From contig OX387605.1 of the NCBI GenBank assembly GCA_947568835.1, positions 11,412,418 through 11,476,417 of the forward strand: a DNA stretch of 64,000 nucleotides. The letters are read 5' to 3'. A program made the position numbers and the translations under genes. The stretch comes from Protonemura montana. Taxonomy: Eukaryota > Arthropoda > Insecta > Plecoptera > Nemouridae. Shown here piece after piece: positions 48,351-63,050 of the stretch. Under the pieces are notes generated by a model. The model saw only the letters and a list, made by a program, of their open reading frames with translations. It searched no databases and was not told the origin of the DNA. How positions within the stretch are numbered: position 1 is the first letter of the stretch; each line of letters opens with the position of its first letter.

Positions 48351-49126
48351 TGAGGAGGAGAAACTTTTTTGGTCAGCTTTTTATTATTGGTTTGAGAAGC
48401 AAGGTATTGTAGGTTTGGTGAGGCAGACTTATAGTTACTGTAATTGCTAGCGCGTATGGAAATTATTTGGAATTGATTCCAGTGACATTCAAAGTACTAC
48501 TTGTTCTTTTCTAGTGCATTGGGTTGCATTGAAAGTATTCAGTACTCTTATTTTGCGTCGTTAGTTATCAGCGTCGAAAGCTCATTCATGGATTGATGCT
48601 TTCATGAACAAAATGTATCAGTATACTATGCTATGCAGTTGGAGACTTTAATTTAAGTGTCAACGGTTATTTTAAAATGCAGGCTAATCCAAACAGAAAA
48701 ATAGATCGGCTCGATTAAAACTTTTCCATGCTCTCATACGTTGGGAAATCATCATACGGGGGAGGCCACTGTCTCGCTTGTTAAATCACCGCGCTGCCTG
48801 CCTGGTCGAACTCCTGAGTTCATCTTACCAGGAAGTTGAGTAACAAACCCGAAACGGAGAGTCCCTCAAGATTAATTTCCTCTTCATTTTCTCACGGAGC
48901 GAAACGTCATTGAGCCATGTCATACAAACGAATTTTCCTGCCGCCACTGCTGATCGCAAGCTCGCACGAACGCACTAGTTCCCGTATGATAATCTACTTT
49001 ATTCGGTAACTGAATGTAGAATGAATCATCAGCGACGCCATTTCCAATGAAAATAATTTCTCTCTAGCATTGCGATCTCGTTTTCAGCATCGGCGAAAAG
49101 TAGTAATACATCACAGGCTGGACACT

Positions 49127-49143
49127 CACACACACACACACAC
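49127..49143. repeat. (CA)n microsatellite
   Basis: Eight CA units. Confidence 0.85.
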
Positions 49144-52097
49144 CAGCCACATGGGTGCTGGCTGCTGGATGGATTATAATTCAATTTTGGGCTGGTGCCG
49201 GCTATTTGCTGGGCCGAAACGGCGCGTGATAGTCTGGCAGGCAGGCTCTCTGATATTCAGGACGACGCGATAATATCCTGGCATATCGAGTTCCAAAAGA
49301 GAGAGGATTATCTCTAAATAGTGGAGTGGTTTGCAAGTCTGTTAGAAGCTGCCAGTTAATGGGTGGGCAAGTTCTGTTCGGTTGAGATATCCGAAAAGCT
49401 GGATGGAGACTCCTATCGGATATGTTTATGGTATAGGGGGGGATAATGTGTTATTACTAATATGTTTGTAGTGACCGGGCCTGATTAATTAGTTTGATTT
49501 TTCTACCTAAATGAGTGCACTACAGCACATCTGTACACAAATTGAAAAAAAAAATTGTTTATGTATAGGTACATATTTGCAAACCAGAGTGAAATTTTTT
49601 AGGTAATGGTCATCACAAGTGATTACGATTAAACGAGCGGGTATCAATGAAGTCCCTTGCTCTAATAGCTCGTGCCATTATTTATGAAAAGCCTAATGAT
49701 TTCAAAATCCTATATTAAACATTGTTTCAAACGCAATTTACCCGAGGCTTGCACTTCGACTGCAATCAACCCGTAATGCTTTATTATAAATTCGAACGAG
49801 TGTAGGAATTTTGTTGCACGCGTTCCATTGTTTGGCATCCGAAACCCTTTGAAAATGAGGCACACAACTTTGTGCAATCAATCACAATCTATTTGATTGT
49901 GTCGGATAGATTAACTTCATTACGGTGAATTGCTTTTGTAGTGGCTTTTCATAGATAATTATAACTAGATACGAATTACAACTCGATTACATGCTAGGCA
50001 TAATTAGTACAGATCCTAAGCGTACTTTTCAATTGCGTTTATGTGAAACAAACCAAGAAAAGGCTTCAAGATACACGTGAGAAATTTGAATATTTCAAAT
50101 AGATTATTCTGGAACGCATTAAGTGGAACAATTAGGTTATTGGTAATGGTACTCATACTATAGAATCTTGTGATAGAAATCCGTAACACATTCGAGCGTT
50201 GCCATTGGTCACAGCATTGCCAGGCTAAATCTGTTTAATTAATAATAATACCGAATTTTCCTCTCCTTTAAAGACATCACTACAACACACCCACACAACT
50301 CATTCTTCAAGATATTTCTTCGAAGCGCGGATTTCTGCTCAAATATTTATCAATTTTTTCTGCTGTGTTGGATAGACACGATCAGACAATGAACTCTGAA
50401 CGATCACTTGCAGGTTCAGAAAGCAGAGACGGGAGACAATGTCAAAAGTTGCGCGAGAGCTCTTGGTGTGGAAAATGATAGGTGGCATCAACAGCGGCAT
50501 CACAGCGACGGATACTCGTTTCCCAAACGCAGTTCCACTTTGATCGCGTAGAGCTCGTTTGCCAATTATCTATCCACACACGAACAACCTTCACTTTCAG
50601 AACCAAATTCTGTCCAGAGGTAAAGAGAAAAAACTGCAAGGGTATCTTATTCAAAAGAGCTTTCTCTACAGTAAATTGTAGTAAGGTTTTTGGTTCAAAG
50701 ACATTTTTTTTGTTTGGCTTATTTTTTACGTGGCTGACAACATGTGCAAATACGATTATAACTAACAGTTGATACGATAAAATAATTAAATTGCACGTTT
50801 TAACAAACTGTCTTAAGTCATGTTTTACAATATTCCAGTTAGATGAGCAAAATCCAGTTAAAATGAAAATAAAGGTATCTGGTTAGTTGTAACCTTGGAG
50901 ATGATTCCGTAACTGGCATTTATCTTTTTAACTGAACATGGTAAAAAAATCAAGTTAAATAATTACCCGGGGGTCAAGATGAAAAAAGAAGCATCTGGTT
51001 GGATACAACTATGGAAATGAGTCTTTTAGCGGGCAGATAATTTTAGCAGGACATTGTAAAACTGTCCCTTAGTAGAACAAAGGCTGCTTTTGAAAAGTGG
51101 CGGTGGAAGTGCCATCTTTCAGAAGCCACGAGAATACCAGCTTGGTCCGCCATTCAGGATAGAAGGAGGCTATAAAATGACAAGAGGTTTGCCTGGTGCA
51201 AGCTTGAACCGTGCGAATGATGATTCCAAACTCATCTTTCTCTCGGCCTCGCAGAAACAAAAGGGAAAAGTATGGCGAGAATTGCATAAAGTTCATCCCC
51301 CTCTATTCCCTAGTTTTTTTTTAACCTCATCCGCCACATTTCGTGATAAAAGATTGAAGGAGTATAAGTACAATCGCAGCCCCAAAAGAAATGTCTTTCT
51401 CGACTGGGTGAGTGTGCGGATGAAGAAGCAAGAACAATGCAATACTGCAATAAGTTATTTGGAGGAATGGAACTTGATAAGTGTAATATATTCCAGTCTG
51501 TGCGCGGGACCGTGGAAGCAGGGCCGTGAAAAGGGGAACGACGAGGCATCATAATATTATCCGAGATGAGTAGCGTGGAACCATGATGATATCGCATTGA
51601 TCCTCCCGCATTGCGTCTACGTTATCATGGAGCCCATACCGGCATTATAGCGTTTTGCGATGGGTCCTCTGGATTTCTTGTATGGTAGTAGACTTTCTTT
51701 GTTTTAATAAGTAAATTAACTTAGTGCAAGAAGGTGCACAATTCCGGAACGTGTACGACATCTTGTATACATCACCCGTAAGTAAAGAAGATGGAAATAA
51801 AATGCAAAATATCCTCGGTTTTCGTGATTATTCTGAAGTGTGTAATAAAAATGTATCGATGAGTGCAAGCTCACCAGAAGTTGCAGCTTCGGAACGACTC
51901 GCTAGATATCCTCAGTGTTTATTCCCGGAAGTGGGACCAGGGTGAGACGGCGTCGTAGCCTCCTCTACTTTACTACCGCGCGCTAAGTTTTGCAAAATGT
52001 ATTAAGTCTGGACGCGCACACATTTCTTCGTTGTTGCTGCCGCACCCTGAGTAGTGACACTACATCAGAAACTCTCTGTTAACTCTTTCGCGTCGTA

Positions 52098-52285
52098 CTA
52101 CTCTACTACACTTTCATCTTCCAATTTCTCCCTTTTTTCATCCCATTTCCTACGACCACAAAGTTTCTCGCAGCTCCCTACAATTTCTTATTCTTATCCT
52201 CTTTAACCTTCCTACCCTCCACCTCTCCGTTTCTTGCTTACATCACACGATAAATCATTTCACAACGACCTCCTTCTCACTTTTA
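52098..52285. repeat. Pyrimidine-rich strand-biased tract
   Basis: About 190 bases are very rich in T and C on the + strand (TTCTCCCTTTTTTCATCCCA, CCTACCCTCCACCTCTCCG and similar), with no coding frame. It is a low-complexity polypyrimidine tract. Confidence 0.6.
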
Positions 52286-53883
52286 ACATTGGAGAACGAA
52301 GAATAAAGAAGTAAAAAAAAGTTAGTTTCCTTCTAATGTTGCACCGAAAGTGTGAAATTCAACTAGAGCACTGTCGGAGAATAATAAAATAAGCAGTGAG
52401 TTCCTTTTTTTGTTTAAGCCCCGCCGCGGGAAGTCAAGTCACGGTATCAGAGATAAAGCTCTGACAAAACTTGTCGGTTTTGATTGCACTTGGTGCAAGT
52501 CTTATTGCACCTGCAAAACGACTTAACATGTTCCCACGTCACTTTGCTTTTATCGTCTTGAGTCTCGACCTCTTCGCTCGTCCTGTTCTGCGCTTAGCCA
52601 AGGAAAGGGGACTCAGGACAAAACGACTCCTGTCATCTCTGCTTACTCCTAATGCTAACGACACATCGAATGTAGGGCAGTTGTAAATGCTAGTTAGTGT
52701 CGTCTAATCATATCAGCGAGGCCTGGAAGAACGTGCAAGGGAACACCTGAGAGCAACGGGAGCTAACCCAAGTCTTACGATGCGATTACCGTCAGCTGTT
52801 ACGCTTTTTAATTAAATTCCAGACGATTTGGAAAATAGCGATAATGGCAGGCATCCTGAACAGAGGAGGGAGGTCTCAAAAGAGGAACAAAAACATTGTA
52901 ATTTTTTGCTGTAGGTTTTTTTTAAATGGATGCTGCATGGGTAATCATTATCAAACTCTTTTAAAAAATCATGTGTTCAGCGAATCATAGACAATTACTT
53001 TATTAAAAGCGCTGCTATATTATTAATTGCTTATGTTGTTGTCTAGCTTTGCGAAAATGTTCACGTTCTTCTATTTTTTGAGACTGTTTTCTCTACAGGT
53101 CGTTATTTCCTTAAAATCTGCATCCGTTTTCTCGAGCACTAATTGGTTGTTTAAGTGATGATATTTCCGCTGGGTGCGTTTTCTTATTCGATGCGATGCG
53201 ATTTGTCTCAAGCACTGAAGCATAACATTTTAGAACATTGAAGCTAATTTTGGCGGAAGCATTAAACGTAATAACAACAACTGAAATTACAGGTGAGTCC
53301 TTAAGGTAAGGATGGAACTAAAGCTGGTGCAGTCAGCCAAAGCTGGATGAAAGCTTCAATTTCGACAGCATGATAGCAGTGCAATCAAATGGCCTTCAGT
53401 ATCAAATCTAATCTAAACTTCAATTATTTCCAGAGATATTTATCATAACTTAATATATTTTACTAATTTGTTTGCAAGATCAAAGTAAGAAACTCAAATA
53501 TACACCGCTTAAATTACTTCGAATCAAATCAGGGGTGTCTGTTCTTCAAATTTGTGTAATTAACTCTTTTAAAAATGCATTACTTTAATAAAATGTGTCT
53601 ATTAAAACAAAATCCATGTGCCGGTCCAATTCCAATTACCCCTATTAAACTGGAGTTCAACGATACAAATTTTGGTGGCAAGCTAGAAAGATGAATTTAC
53701 GATTTAATGGAATAAAGCCCGTGAGAGAAGATACTATATCATGTTTATATGCATTTGGCAAAATTGGATCAATGGGCTTTGATTTTGCATTTTTATCACC
53801 AAAATGTCAATAAGTAAATGTGACAAAACAAATGTTTCGAATTAGATAGAGCTGTGACAAATTGAAATGGTTACGATTAAATG

Positions 53884-53905
53884 GTGGAGGTGCCTGGTTT
53901 GAGGT
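53884..53905 (+). repeat. Half copy of the dispersed motif
   Basis: GTGGAGGTGCC is followed by TGGTTTGAGGT, matching the first block and part of the spacer of the copy at 32208. The GCTCTGCGGG block is absent. Confidence 0.4.
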
Positions 53906-56900
53906 TCATTTTGCAAATAGCACGATTTGCATGCTATTAAACTAGGCCGAAACTTTCGATCGGCACTATTCTTTAAGAAAAGAAATTGAAAAGATCCCAT
54001 TCACAATACCATACCAATAAATCTCATTGATTTAAATTGCATGGTCTAGAAAAAGTCAAAACGATTTGTATCTGGTAGATTCCCAATCCACTCTGTTCCG
54101 GGCGGTCTACGCCGTGGTAGCAAAGGGCCCGTGGCACGAAGGGTTTGGCACAAGTGTCTCCTCATCCTGATTGAATTAATCCGTCCGGTCCTTTAGGCGT
54201 CGACTTGACTCGACCTGGGGTGGTGTGGGGGAGGGGTAGGGACACGACCGGGCCGGACTGCCTCTTGATGAATGACACAAAAGGATATACTTTCCTGTAT
54301 CCACACAGGTTTCGCATTGGAGTGTAGAGCCACGAAGAAATGGCGAGACGAGAAACTTGCAAGAAAATTCTCGCTCCACAGAACGTTCCGACAAATTCCC
54401 TTGCCGTTCTTTTGAAATAAAATAAAACTTTGTGTAATAAACACACTTCAAGTTATGTGCAATGACCTGAAAGATTGTGTATGAAAGAAATTGAAGTTAA
54501 TAATTGGATTGAAGGGAGCTGGATCTGGCTGAGATAATTAACAAACTAGATGAATGTATATACCTACTCGATCCCGAAGGAATGAGAATTCGTGTTCCTC
54601 ATTTTATATAAAGCACTAATTAGAAACTGGTTGCCACGCCGTTTAACTTGAGTTTGATGGGGACTTTGATAGGACTAATTACTATATATGACGTGATTTT
54701 GTGTTTTTGGTGGTCATGCTTTTGGTTGACTGTGGTTCCATCGTGTACACTAACTACTTAGTTATAACTTGTTACTCAGCTCCTAAATGGGAAAATGAAG
54801 CGGTGTAGGCAGTGTTTGAAAGTTGAAACGCAAACCACAAAACTTGGAGCATGGTGCATCCTATTTTACAAAGGGAGACTCAATCTGCAAGGCATTGCAA
54901 CAAAGGACATTTTAATGCCAGCACATAATGCGAATGACGTTGCTAACGATAACGTGAAACCACTTTAGCTAAATTAGGAAGATAACCCTAACGTTTACTC
55001 AGTTCATTCACTTAAGATTTCAAGCGTGAAGCTGACTGCTTGCTTTTCAGCTGTGTTCAGTTCGTTCTAACGCTGCTTATTTCGCCATGTACATCCTAGT
55101 TTGCTTTCTAAGAAGGTACTACCTACGCCGTCCGTCGGACAAGACAAGACTAAAAGCCGAAGAAAGGAAATTTACGTCCTGGGAAACTTTCCTCCCCCGC
55201 ATTGTGGATTGTGGAACCTTCGACCACGCGTGGTCCATTCCACTGCGCTGCCAGCTTCATCGCAATGGACCTCAAAAACACATTCAGCAGAAATGTCCAC
55301 TCACTTTATTGCATTTATACTATACTCGAGTCAAAGATAAAATAATTTACTGTGACTTGGATTAAATAATGGCGGTCGACGAATCCAATCCCATTAAATT
55401 GGTACACAAAACTCTTTAATCCGAAACTGATCGAATTCTTTTACATCTCGGCGACAATCGCGGTCAATCGCACTTTGTGTTCTTTGATCGTTTCAACGAC
55501 TTTTATACAGAATCACTTAATTAAAAGTTTGTCTCTATAAAAGCTTTGTGAACGAGAAAAAGTCACCAAAAAAGTCATTATAAAGTCGTATTCAGTAATA
55601 ATTTGTAGCCAGGGGCCGTGGGTCAAGTGCAGAGACGGAAAGCAAAGCGAAGAGTTCCCGTGTACAAATTAATGTTTCGATTAGCACGACTCGCTTCAGC
55701 GTCTGAGTACCAAACCACGCTCGGAAGGGTTGTTTCATTAATTGAAACCCTGTGTGTGTGTGTTGGAGGGGGTGTGGGAGAGAGCACAGTTCACCCCGAC
55801 CAAGTCAAAGCTAAAACCAAGTGACCAATGGACATCTGAAGTGCTGGTTTACTCGTCGTATGTAAATGAGCCAGGTAAATATATACCCTTCGCTGATTTT
55901 ATTATTAAGTCGGGATTCCAAAGATCAAGCATCATTATTACTTGGACTGAGTAAAGAGTAGGTGGTAGTTGAAAGCCTCCTCGAATGCACCGAAGAGTTT
56001 TAGCGAGTGCGAGTTAGAGAAGGTAAATAAAGCAGCTGGGACGAAACGTCTTGCTACATTTATACTGACGTTCTTCATTTTCAGTTGACTTAGATTCCAC
56101 TATTGTAGCATAATCGGCGAGACGAGGCTTGCAGTTTTCAATAATAACAGTCAGGTGGTACGTGGTAAAATATTCTTTACCGAGTGGGTATTTTTATAAA
56201 CAGCCGAAAATCTTGCAAATCGTTTTCGTTGAGCATTGGAATGATTCACAAAAAAAAACATACACCGAGAAATGGCGTAGGTCCAGGTCTTGTACCCATG
56301 TGTACTTTATGTGATTTTCTGTTATCGGCCATGACCTATGACAGGTAATATGCTAAGGGGATATTTAGCTATGTGTTTAATCCGTCAGCCAGTTACCTAA
56401 TCCATAGGCAGTGTTTGTCTAGTATAATATTGCCGGATATATTGTGTGTGAGTTGATAAATGCCTCCTAGGCAGCTAATGCAAATCTAATAGATTGATTG
56501 TACGGAAAGTTTCCTGAAACTGATACTAAATAAGATATGTAACCTATGGATAATACTCCAAAAGAAATATTTTTTTCCCCAAGATTCTGAAATGCAAATC
56601 TTAATTTTTTGAATAGAAAAAAAAACTCGAAAGAGAAAGATATTTTTGCGTACTTTCAATTTCAGCAAAGAAATGTGAAAAGTTTTTCTTTACGAACAAC
56701 AGTTTGCGTTATCGGTGTTATAAAAATACATGCTCATTCAAAATTTTTATTAAACCCGCTCGGATCTTGATGCGGCATATTAAATTCCGTACTTTATGCA
56801 CGGGTTAAATTTTTGCAGTGGAAGCTTAAAAGAGCCAAATGCCAATCGTATATAACTCTGTGTGTGTGCCCATGGACTAAAAAATAGGCCTCCCTTGCAG

Positions 56901-59900
56901 CATATACCTATAATTTTATTCATTCATTTTATCGACCAGCGCTTTTGATGCATAAAACCAAGTGGCTAGCTCATGCTCTTTCATTTATTAGTCTATGGTA
57001 TGGGGCTCCACATACGAAATTGGGACGCACAACTAGCAGTATCATGCACCAAAATTGCCATTAAAAATAGTTGGTCGAAAATGCAATGTTTAAAAGTCGT
57101 TAGGGAAAATATGTGCCCCGGAAAAGCTTGACTAAGTAAAATTTACAAAACGACTCACGACTTGTCTCAGCGGAATAGGGTTTGTCTTTAGCTGTTCCCT
57201 GCATTTAGCCGCAGAATTGTATTACTGCGTTTATTGCTCAGTGCGAGCTCGTTTCTCTTTATTATAACTGCATTGTATGTAAAAATTAAACTGTGCTACA
57301 AAGCCATAATGTGAAAATATCGAAAAGTGCACTTCTTTTTCGTGTCTACGCTGAATTGTTTAAACCGCGCGTGAAAGCTCATGTATAAATACAAACGGTC
57401 CAGAATTTAATTGAAAATAATCACTCAGTGCACCCAATCACTGAACGAGTTCTCTCTTTTACCAGCTAATTTATCTTCGTGTCACTGTCCATTTTATATA
57501 ACAGCTGGAAATGTTCCCAACAGAACAACGGAAAGAGACGGATAAAATCCGACCAGCAAGCCGCGTATGGAACACACAAGTATAGCTGAGAAATAAAATG
57601 TTGTACATTGTTTGCTCTGAAAACAAACCTTTGAGTGAAAAGGTGCTGATGAAACGTAGTCTCGACTCTCTTCTCTCTAGCCTGGCATTTTATGAACCAT
57701 ATGCATCCAATTTGCAATCACGAGTGGCCCACTTTTTGGATTAAAAAAGTTGAACTCTTGAACAAAGTAAATAGGCTTAGTATGTTGTACGTACACACGC
57801 GATTCGGATAATTATATGGGAGCTAGACATTACTCTACTTACGCTTGAGTATAAAAAGTAAAAGACTGCCAAAATGTTTGATGTCCATTTTTTTCATATG
57901 CCACTAGGGCCAACTGAAATATGATTTATTTCGCTTTGAAAAAAGACAAGATTGTGATGTGAAGAAATAGTATTTCATCTCTTAATGGCACGTGAGAGAA
58001 AATTCGGTGGGGCTGAACATTCGATTTTTTTCTTGCCTTGAGGGAATTTCACAACCACCTCTGAAACACCTACAAATATTTACCTTAAAAACCTTAAAAG
58101 CTCCACATTAATTGTTTTTATATCAATTTACCAGATCCAAAAAGATTCGGTATTTCACAAATTAAAGTTGTTCTAGTAAAATTGTTGTGGCGAAATGTGA
58201 ACAGATGTGAAACGAACTTGATCGACGTCGAATTCCGAAAGCAAATCCCTGCGATGAAACGAAATAAATGCACACTGTGGATGGTGAGACCTAATGGGCA
58301 GACACAGAGGCATGTCCTTGCTTTAAAAGCGCGCGGCACAAAAGCGAATGTTCTGAAAATGTTTACAAGAAAATCTACTCGAACGGCGAGTCACCGAAAA
58401 GGAACTTGGAAAAGCGTTTCTCTCGACGTTCTAAGCCTACTCAATCGAAACACTCCACTTTTCCACTCGTGGAAATACTACACAAAAACATATTTATTTG
58501 ATTAGGTGGAGCAAAAATAACGTTTTTTTTTCTTTGCTTACACAAGCTATGACTTCCAAATGAAATGTATGCATTTATATTGGTATTGGTATTACACCGC
58601 TAAAATGACCACGAAGATATTTTCATTCATGAGCAATTCTGAACCCCTGCAATTCCATCGTGAGTGCGTATTATTTATTAACATTTAATTTGTTACGAAA
58701 CCAATGAACAGAAAGCTCACGATGAGCTTGCCGATATCAGACACACCATACTTTTACACTTTTCTTCTTAAGTCCTACTCTATTGTTCATCGCATCAAAA
58801 CGATTTTGAAAACTGGTGTAATTCATATCGAGAAAGATAAAAAGCGATATCTCAGCCACAAGTACTAGAAGATTTGGCATAAAACAAAACAGAGAAACAA
58901 GTAAACATTCTGTACCACTTCGAAATGAGTGAAATTGAAGGGATTTGCTCGGCCTCTAGTATCCCATTACGACATTCAATTCATTTAGCATCTTCAAGCG
59001 TTCTTATCACAGCAGCGTGCCGAGAAAATTCTATAAATACAATCACTCTTGCATGTGAAATCGATCTGTTTTCATCCCTTGTAACAGATAAATTGCGTAG
59101 AGAAACTAGAAAGTGATTTTACTTTCACGTAAGGCCACCTAAAGCTATCCGCAAGATAGCAAATAATCCCATTCTATGGTCTCTACTAAAAAAGATTTTT
59201 CTCTTCTCTCTCTCTCGGCCTGAGACCCACGGATTTACTTTTAGGTAACAGTAGTACCAGTTGTCTCCATTAGCCGCCATGTCTTAAATCCAATACGGAT
59301 GGATCTGTCTTCGTCTAATCGCGATCACCACTCCCCTAATCGGCGTGCCCTGTATTATTGAACGGCGTTGAACCCCAAGGAAGGTAGATAAATACGCTAG
59401 AAGGTGGTGCTAGATAGCCTCGTAAAAAGTTTACTTAGCTGGCTAGAGATGGTCGAGGGGAGGGGCCCAATTTATCTTCTTAATGTCATCACACATGTCA
59501 CGGTAACAGCTAAGCTGCCCCGAATGTTACACCCACTTTATTCATGCGATATATTCGGATTCGGTACGGTTGCCGTACGTAGTGCGCTTGGCTTACGGAA
59601 CACATGAACGTTCCCTAGACAGCTAGCTACCCTCATGAGCTTTCTGAACGCGTTCCACCAAAGGTTCATTGCTCGTTCTATTATCACGGTTCACGGTGAT
59701 ATTACACTTAATTACCATGTCATAATATAACGGCGAACAATGGTGAGAGAACGATTATATGATTTTATAGGATTTGTACAAGTGTTTTAACTGTTTTGGT
59801 CCACTTTATGGCAGTTCATAAATAATAGCAAGTGTATGAGGGAAGAAAGAAAATGCGTTGTCCGCCGACGATTCCTTTTGTGGATTTGCGATTTAGTACC

Positions 59901-61049
59901 ATTTTGGGCTTACGGTTTGCGTCCGGTAATGTCTAGGTACCCCGGGACTTATCAAGAAAAGTCAACAAACAACGAAAGGGACACGGAAATTTTCTAAGAC
60001 GTCGCAGAAAAGTCTTTGCCAAGATAGCAATACTTGCTTTAATTCGGAATTTGTTCAGTCGCGTAAAATAACCCATATTCGGAGTTGAAACTTTAAATTG
60101 AAAAGTTGGAGCAAAAATAGAATATATAGTAAGGAATGTTTATTTTGATGTATATATCTTTGAAGAAAAGGTCCACGTGAGTTTTCACGGAAAGAGCAAA
60201 GTCAGCAACACTGGAAAAGTATATTCAAATCTGGAGAAGGTAGATACAGCGTCGAGGTTGGTTCGAAGAGACGAAAACTCTCTGGCAGTCTAACATTCCT
60301 TTAAAGCCTACAGTTCAAGTCTCTTAGAAAACAAAATGGAAGTAATCGCATGGAGATAGGAAAACGGAAAAGGTACAAAGGAGTTCCCTTTTTTTTCTTC
60401 AGAGAAATTGAATTTTCCCGAAAGTGAATAAAGAAAATCTATGAAGTTTGCTTAGAAAAATAATGACAAATTCTTCTGTGTACATGCTATGTGCAGTCGC
60501 TGTTTAAGTTGCAAATAAAAATCTAAACATGCGCTGTCGCCTAAGTAAAAATAAACTAGCTTTACTCAGCATTCACCAACGAACGGTCCCCCTTTTATAG
60601 GCCGTTTTGTGCGAGAATGCATTGTGAAAGTCATCTAATTTTCCATAGTTTATAACGATCAGGATTTTGACGCGGCGCGTTCATTGCATCAATCAAAAAT
60701 CTGTGCAAACTGCAATGCAAACAATAATAAACAAAACTGATTAGCCAACTCGATTTGGCGTCGTGCGCGCCAAAGCATAAAACACTCTCCGTTCCTCCCT
60801 GATTGGAAGTTTCATGGACGCGATAACAGCTAATTTAAATTAAACACCATTTTTGCTAATTGCTCGTAAAGGTTTATTCACATGGCGGGACGTATTAGTG
60901 TAGGTACACACCAACAATGTCCGCTGATTTATAATTGCACAAGACAAAAATGATGTCAATTACAAACAATTCGTGACGCCGGCTCCCTTTCCGAGCTGGA
61001 GAGTAGCAATTGCCAGAAGGGCTTAAGAAGTGTTTGTTTGCTGGCTTTA

Positions 61050-61096
61050 GGGGTGGCCGGGGGTGGACGGGGTGGACGGGGGTGGCGCGGTGGGGG
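61050..61096 (+). repeat. G-rich minisatellite, G-quadruplex candidate
   Basis: Five G runs of four or five (61050-61053, 61059-61063, 61069-61072, 61078-61082, 61092-61096) are spaced by TGGCC, TGGAC, TGGAC and a longer TGGCGCGGT. This is a 9-10 base GGGGTGGAC-type tandem repeat. The G-run number and loop lengths fit the usual G-quadruplex pattern. Confidence 0.85.
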
Positions 61097-63039
61097 TGGA
61101 ACGAGATGCTGGTTAGACTTGCATCAGGTTTTATCGTGCATTTGACATTCCCGTGTTGGGTTTGATTTATATGTGCCATGCTGAGTTTTATAGGCGTTGC
61201 TGCATTGGGCCAAATAGTTGGAGGAGCGACATTATTTTATGGAAAATGACTTAACCTTCTATCATTTTCGCTGGAAATCATAGGACGAAGACTAGTTCTT
61301 TAGAGCACTCGAGTTTAGTGAAATATCTTATTATTATTCTGTGCATCCGAGGAGGTACGCTAAGAAAAATAGCATGACTCTTTCATTTCCACCAAACCTT
61401 CATAGATAAGAACAAAAAAAGTTGGAAGGAGAAAAACACTCCTCAGTTCTGTGTGATTTCATACTGTTTTTAAAGTGAATAATTAAAATGTGCAACTTTT
61501 TTAAAATGCACAGAGGCGTAACTCTTAAAACTTTAGGAGCTAACACACACGTGGTGTCATACCTTCGACGTTAGTTAAAAACTGCACGAAATCTGAATGG
61601 CTCACTCGGCATTCCTTTCGTCAATCCTTCAATAAGATTTTTATGTTTGGAGAGCGAGAAAATATTAATCTCGCGTCGTCTTCATTCGTGGACCACGAAA
61701 ATACGCAGTCAATCTCGGCCCTTTTATGCCAACACTCTCCTGCTCGCTTTTTTTTTTTACTACCTCACATTTTACGTTTTATTTACGTCCTCTTAACAAA
61801 TAATCCAGAAAACCGCTTCAGCATTCCAATTTCTAGCCAGCGGTCTGTAAAGACCCGCACGACTGCGGAAAGAACGCGGGAAAGAAAGTATGACAATTGT
61901 GTTCCATTGCGACTAACTTGCGAGTGCTCAATTCGAATTGAATCGCTTTCTGGTTCTACTTCTTTGTGTGTGAGGGTAAGTGTTCCCCTCTGCATGTATG
62001 TAGCGAGTTTGTAGTTAATTCTAAATAAAAATCTACAAAGCCGCGAGCACTGTTAGGATAAGGATAGGACTCGCTACTACTACTACGCGATATTGGTACA
62101 GGCATTTGTGAGGTTTTGATACTTTTGGTGTCAGTATACGATTCAGTTTATTGCCTAGGCTAGGAATCTCGAGCTATGCCAGTGAAATTGGACCAGTGAT
62201 AACCTCTCTTCTTTGTGCTGGACCAAATAAATTTGACCAAAGAACCAATGAAATTTGAGGACCAGTGTGACCCCAGTTAAAGGTACTTTTTCATGTTCCT
62301 GAGTATTTGTACAATGTTGCGATATGCAACGATAATTCATGCCTTCTTATGTTTTTTATTCAAGACAAATTATTTTCTGAATATTTGGCATTTGTTATGT
62401 AATTTGACGAGTCTTCCTCTTTCTTCTGGAAGGATTCTTGTCCCCTACAGCATCAAATAGCTCAAAATGTTCGTGGTCGAACAAATTAGAGAAAGGGATG
62501 CAAAACGCAGATTTAGATTGTGTCGAAGCCCCCCCATTTTAATCTTAACGAAACTTGAAATTTTTTGTGGGTATACCTTTATTTTAACCACCTACCTACT
62601 TCAAACATGTATCTTAGTTGAACCATAAAAAATATCTTCAGTCAATTGAATCAATAAAATTATAATCAAATAATACTGTCTTATAATGTGTGTATGTACG
62701 TGTAATCAAATCATATAAACTATTTTGATAAAATTACTATTCACTTCTTACCTAGCAAAAATTAATACACTTACCAATGTGACGAAATTAGCATACGGTG
62801 CCAGAACGGAATCACTTGTTTCGTTAAAAAAAATTATACTACTTTTTAAGTTTGGAATGCAATGTGCTTTACAACGGGCACGCTTGAACTCAGATTAGTA
62901 GAACTAGAAGACACCTAGTAGAAAATCTTAGAACTAAAACAGACGGGGTTCCAGTTTTTTGAATTGAAATACGCGGTTTGTGCATACTCCGCTCACTAAA
63001 ATGCAACGGAGTGTTGCAGAACGCACCTTACTGTTAAAG

Positions 63040-63050
63040 AAGATGGCGGC
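63040..63050 (+). promoter_or_regulatory. YY1/Pho-type motif upstream of the RPRD1-like gene
   Basis: AAGATGGCGGC matches the classical YY1 (insect Pho) promoter element and lies about 0.67 kb before the RPRD1-like start. A role as that gene's promoter element is inference. It could also be a chance match or a short upstream ATG. Confidence 0.3.

Noticed and set aside
48780-48840. Possible third tRNA-like unit (GGTCGAACTCC near 48805)
   Set aside because: The B-box match lacks a base and there is no A box at the expected distance.
51090-51554. 154-codon open frame, the longest between the odorant receptor and the right edge
   Set aside because: No motif or domain is recognisable, it overlaps a 95-codon frame on the other strand, and no splice or promoter context supports it.
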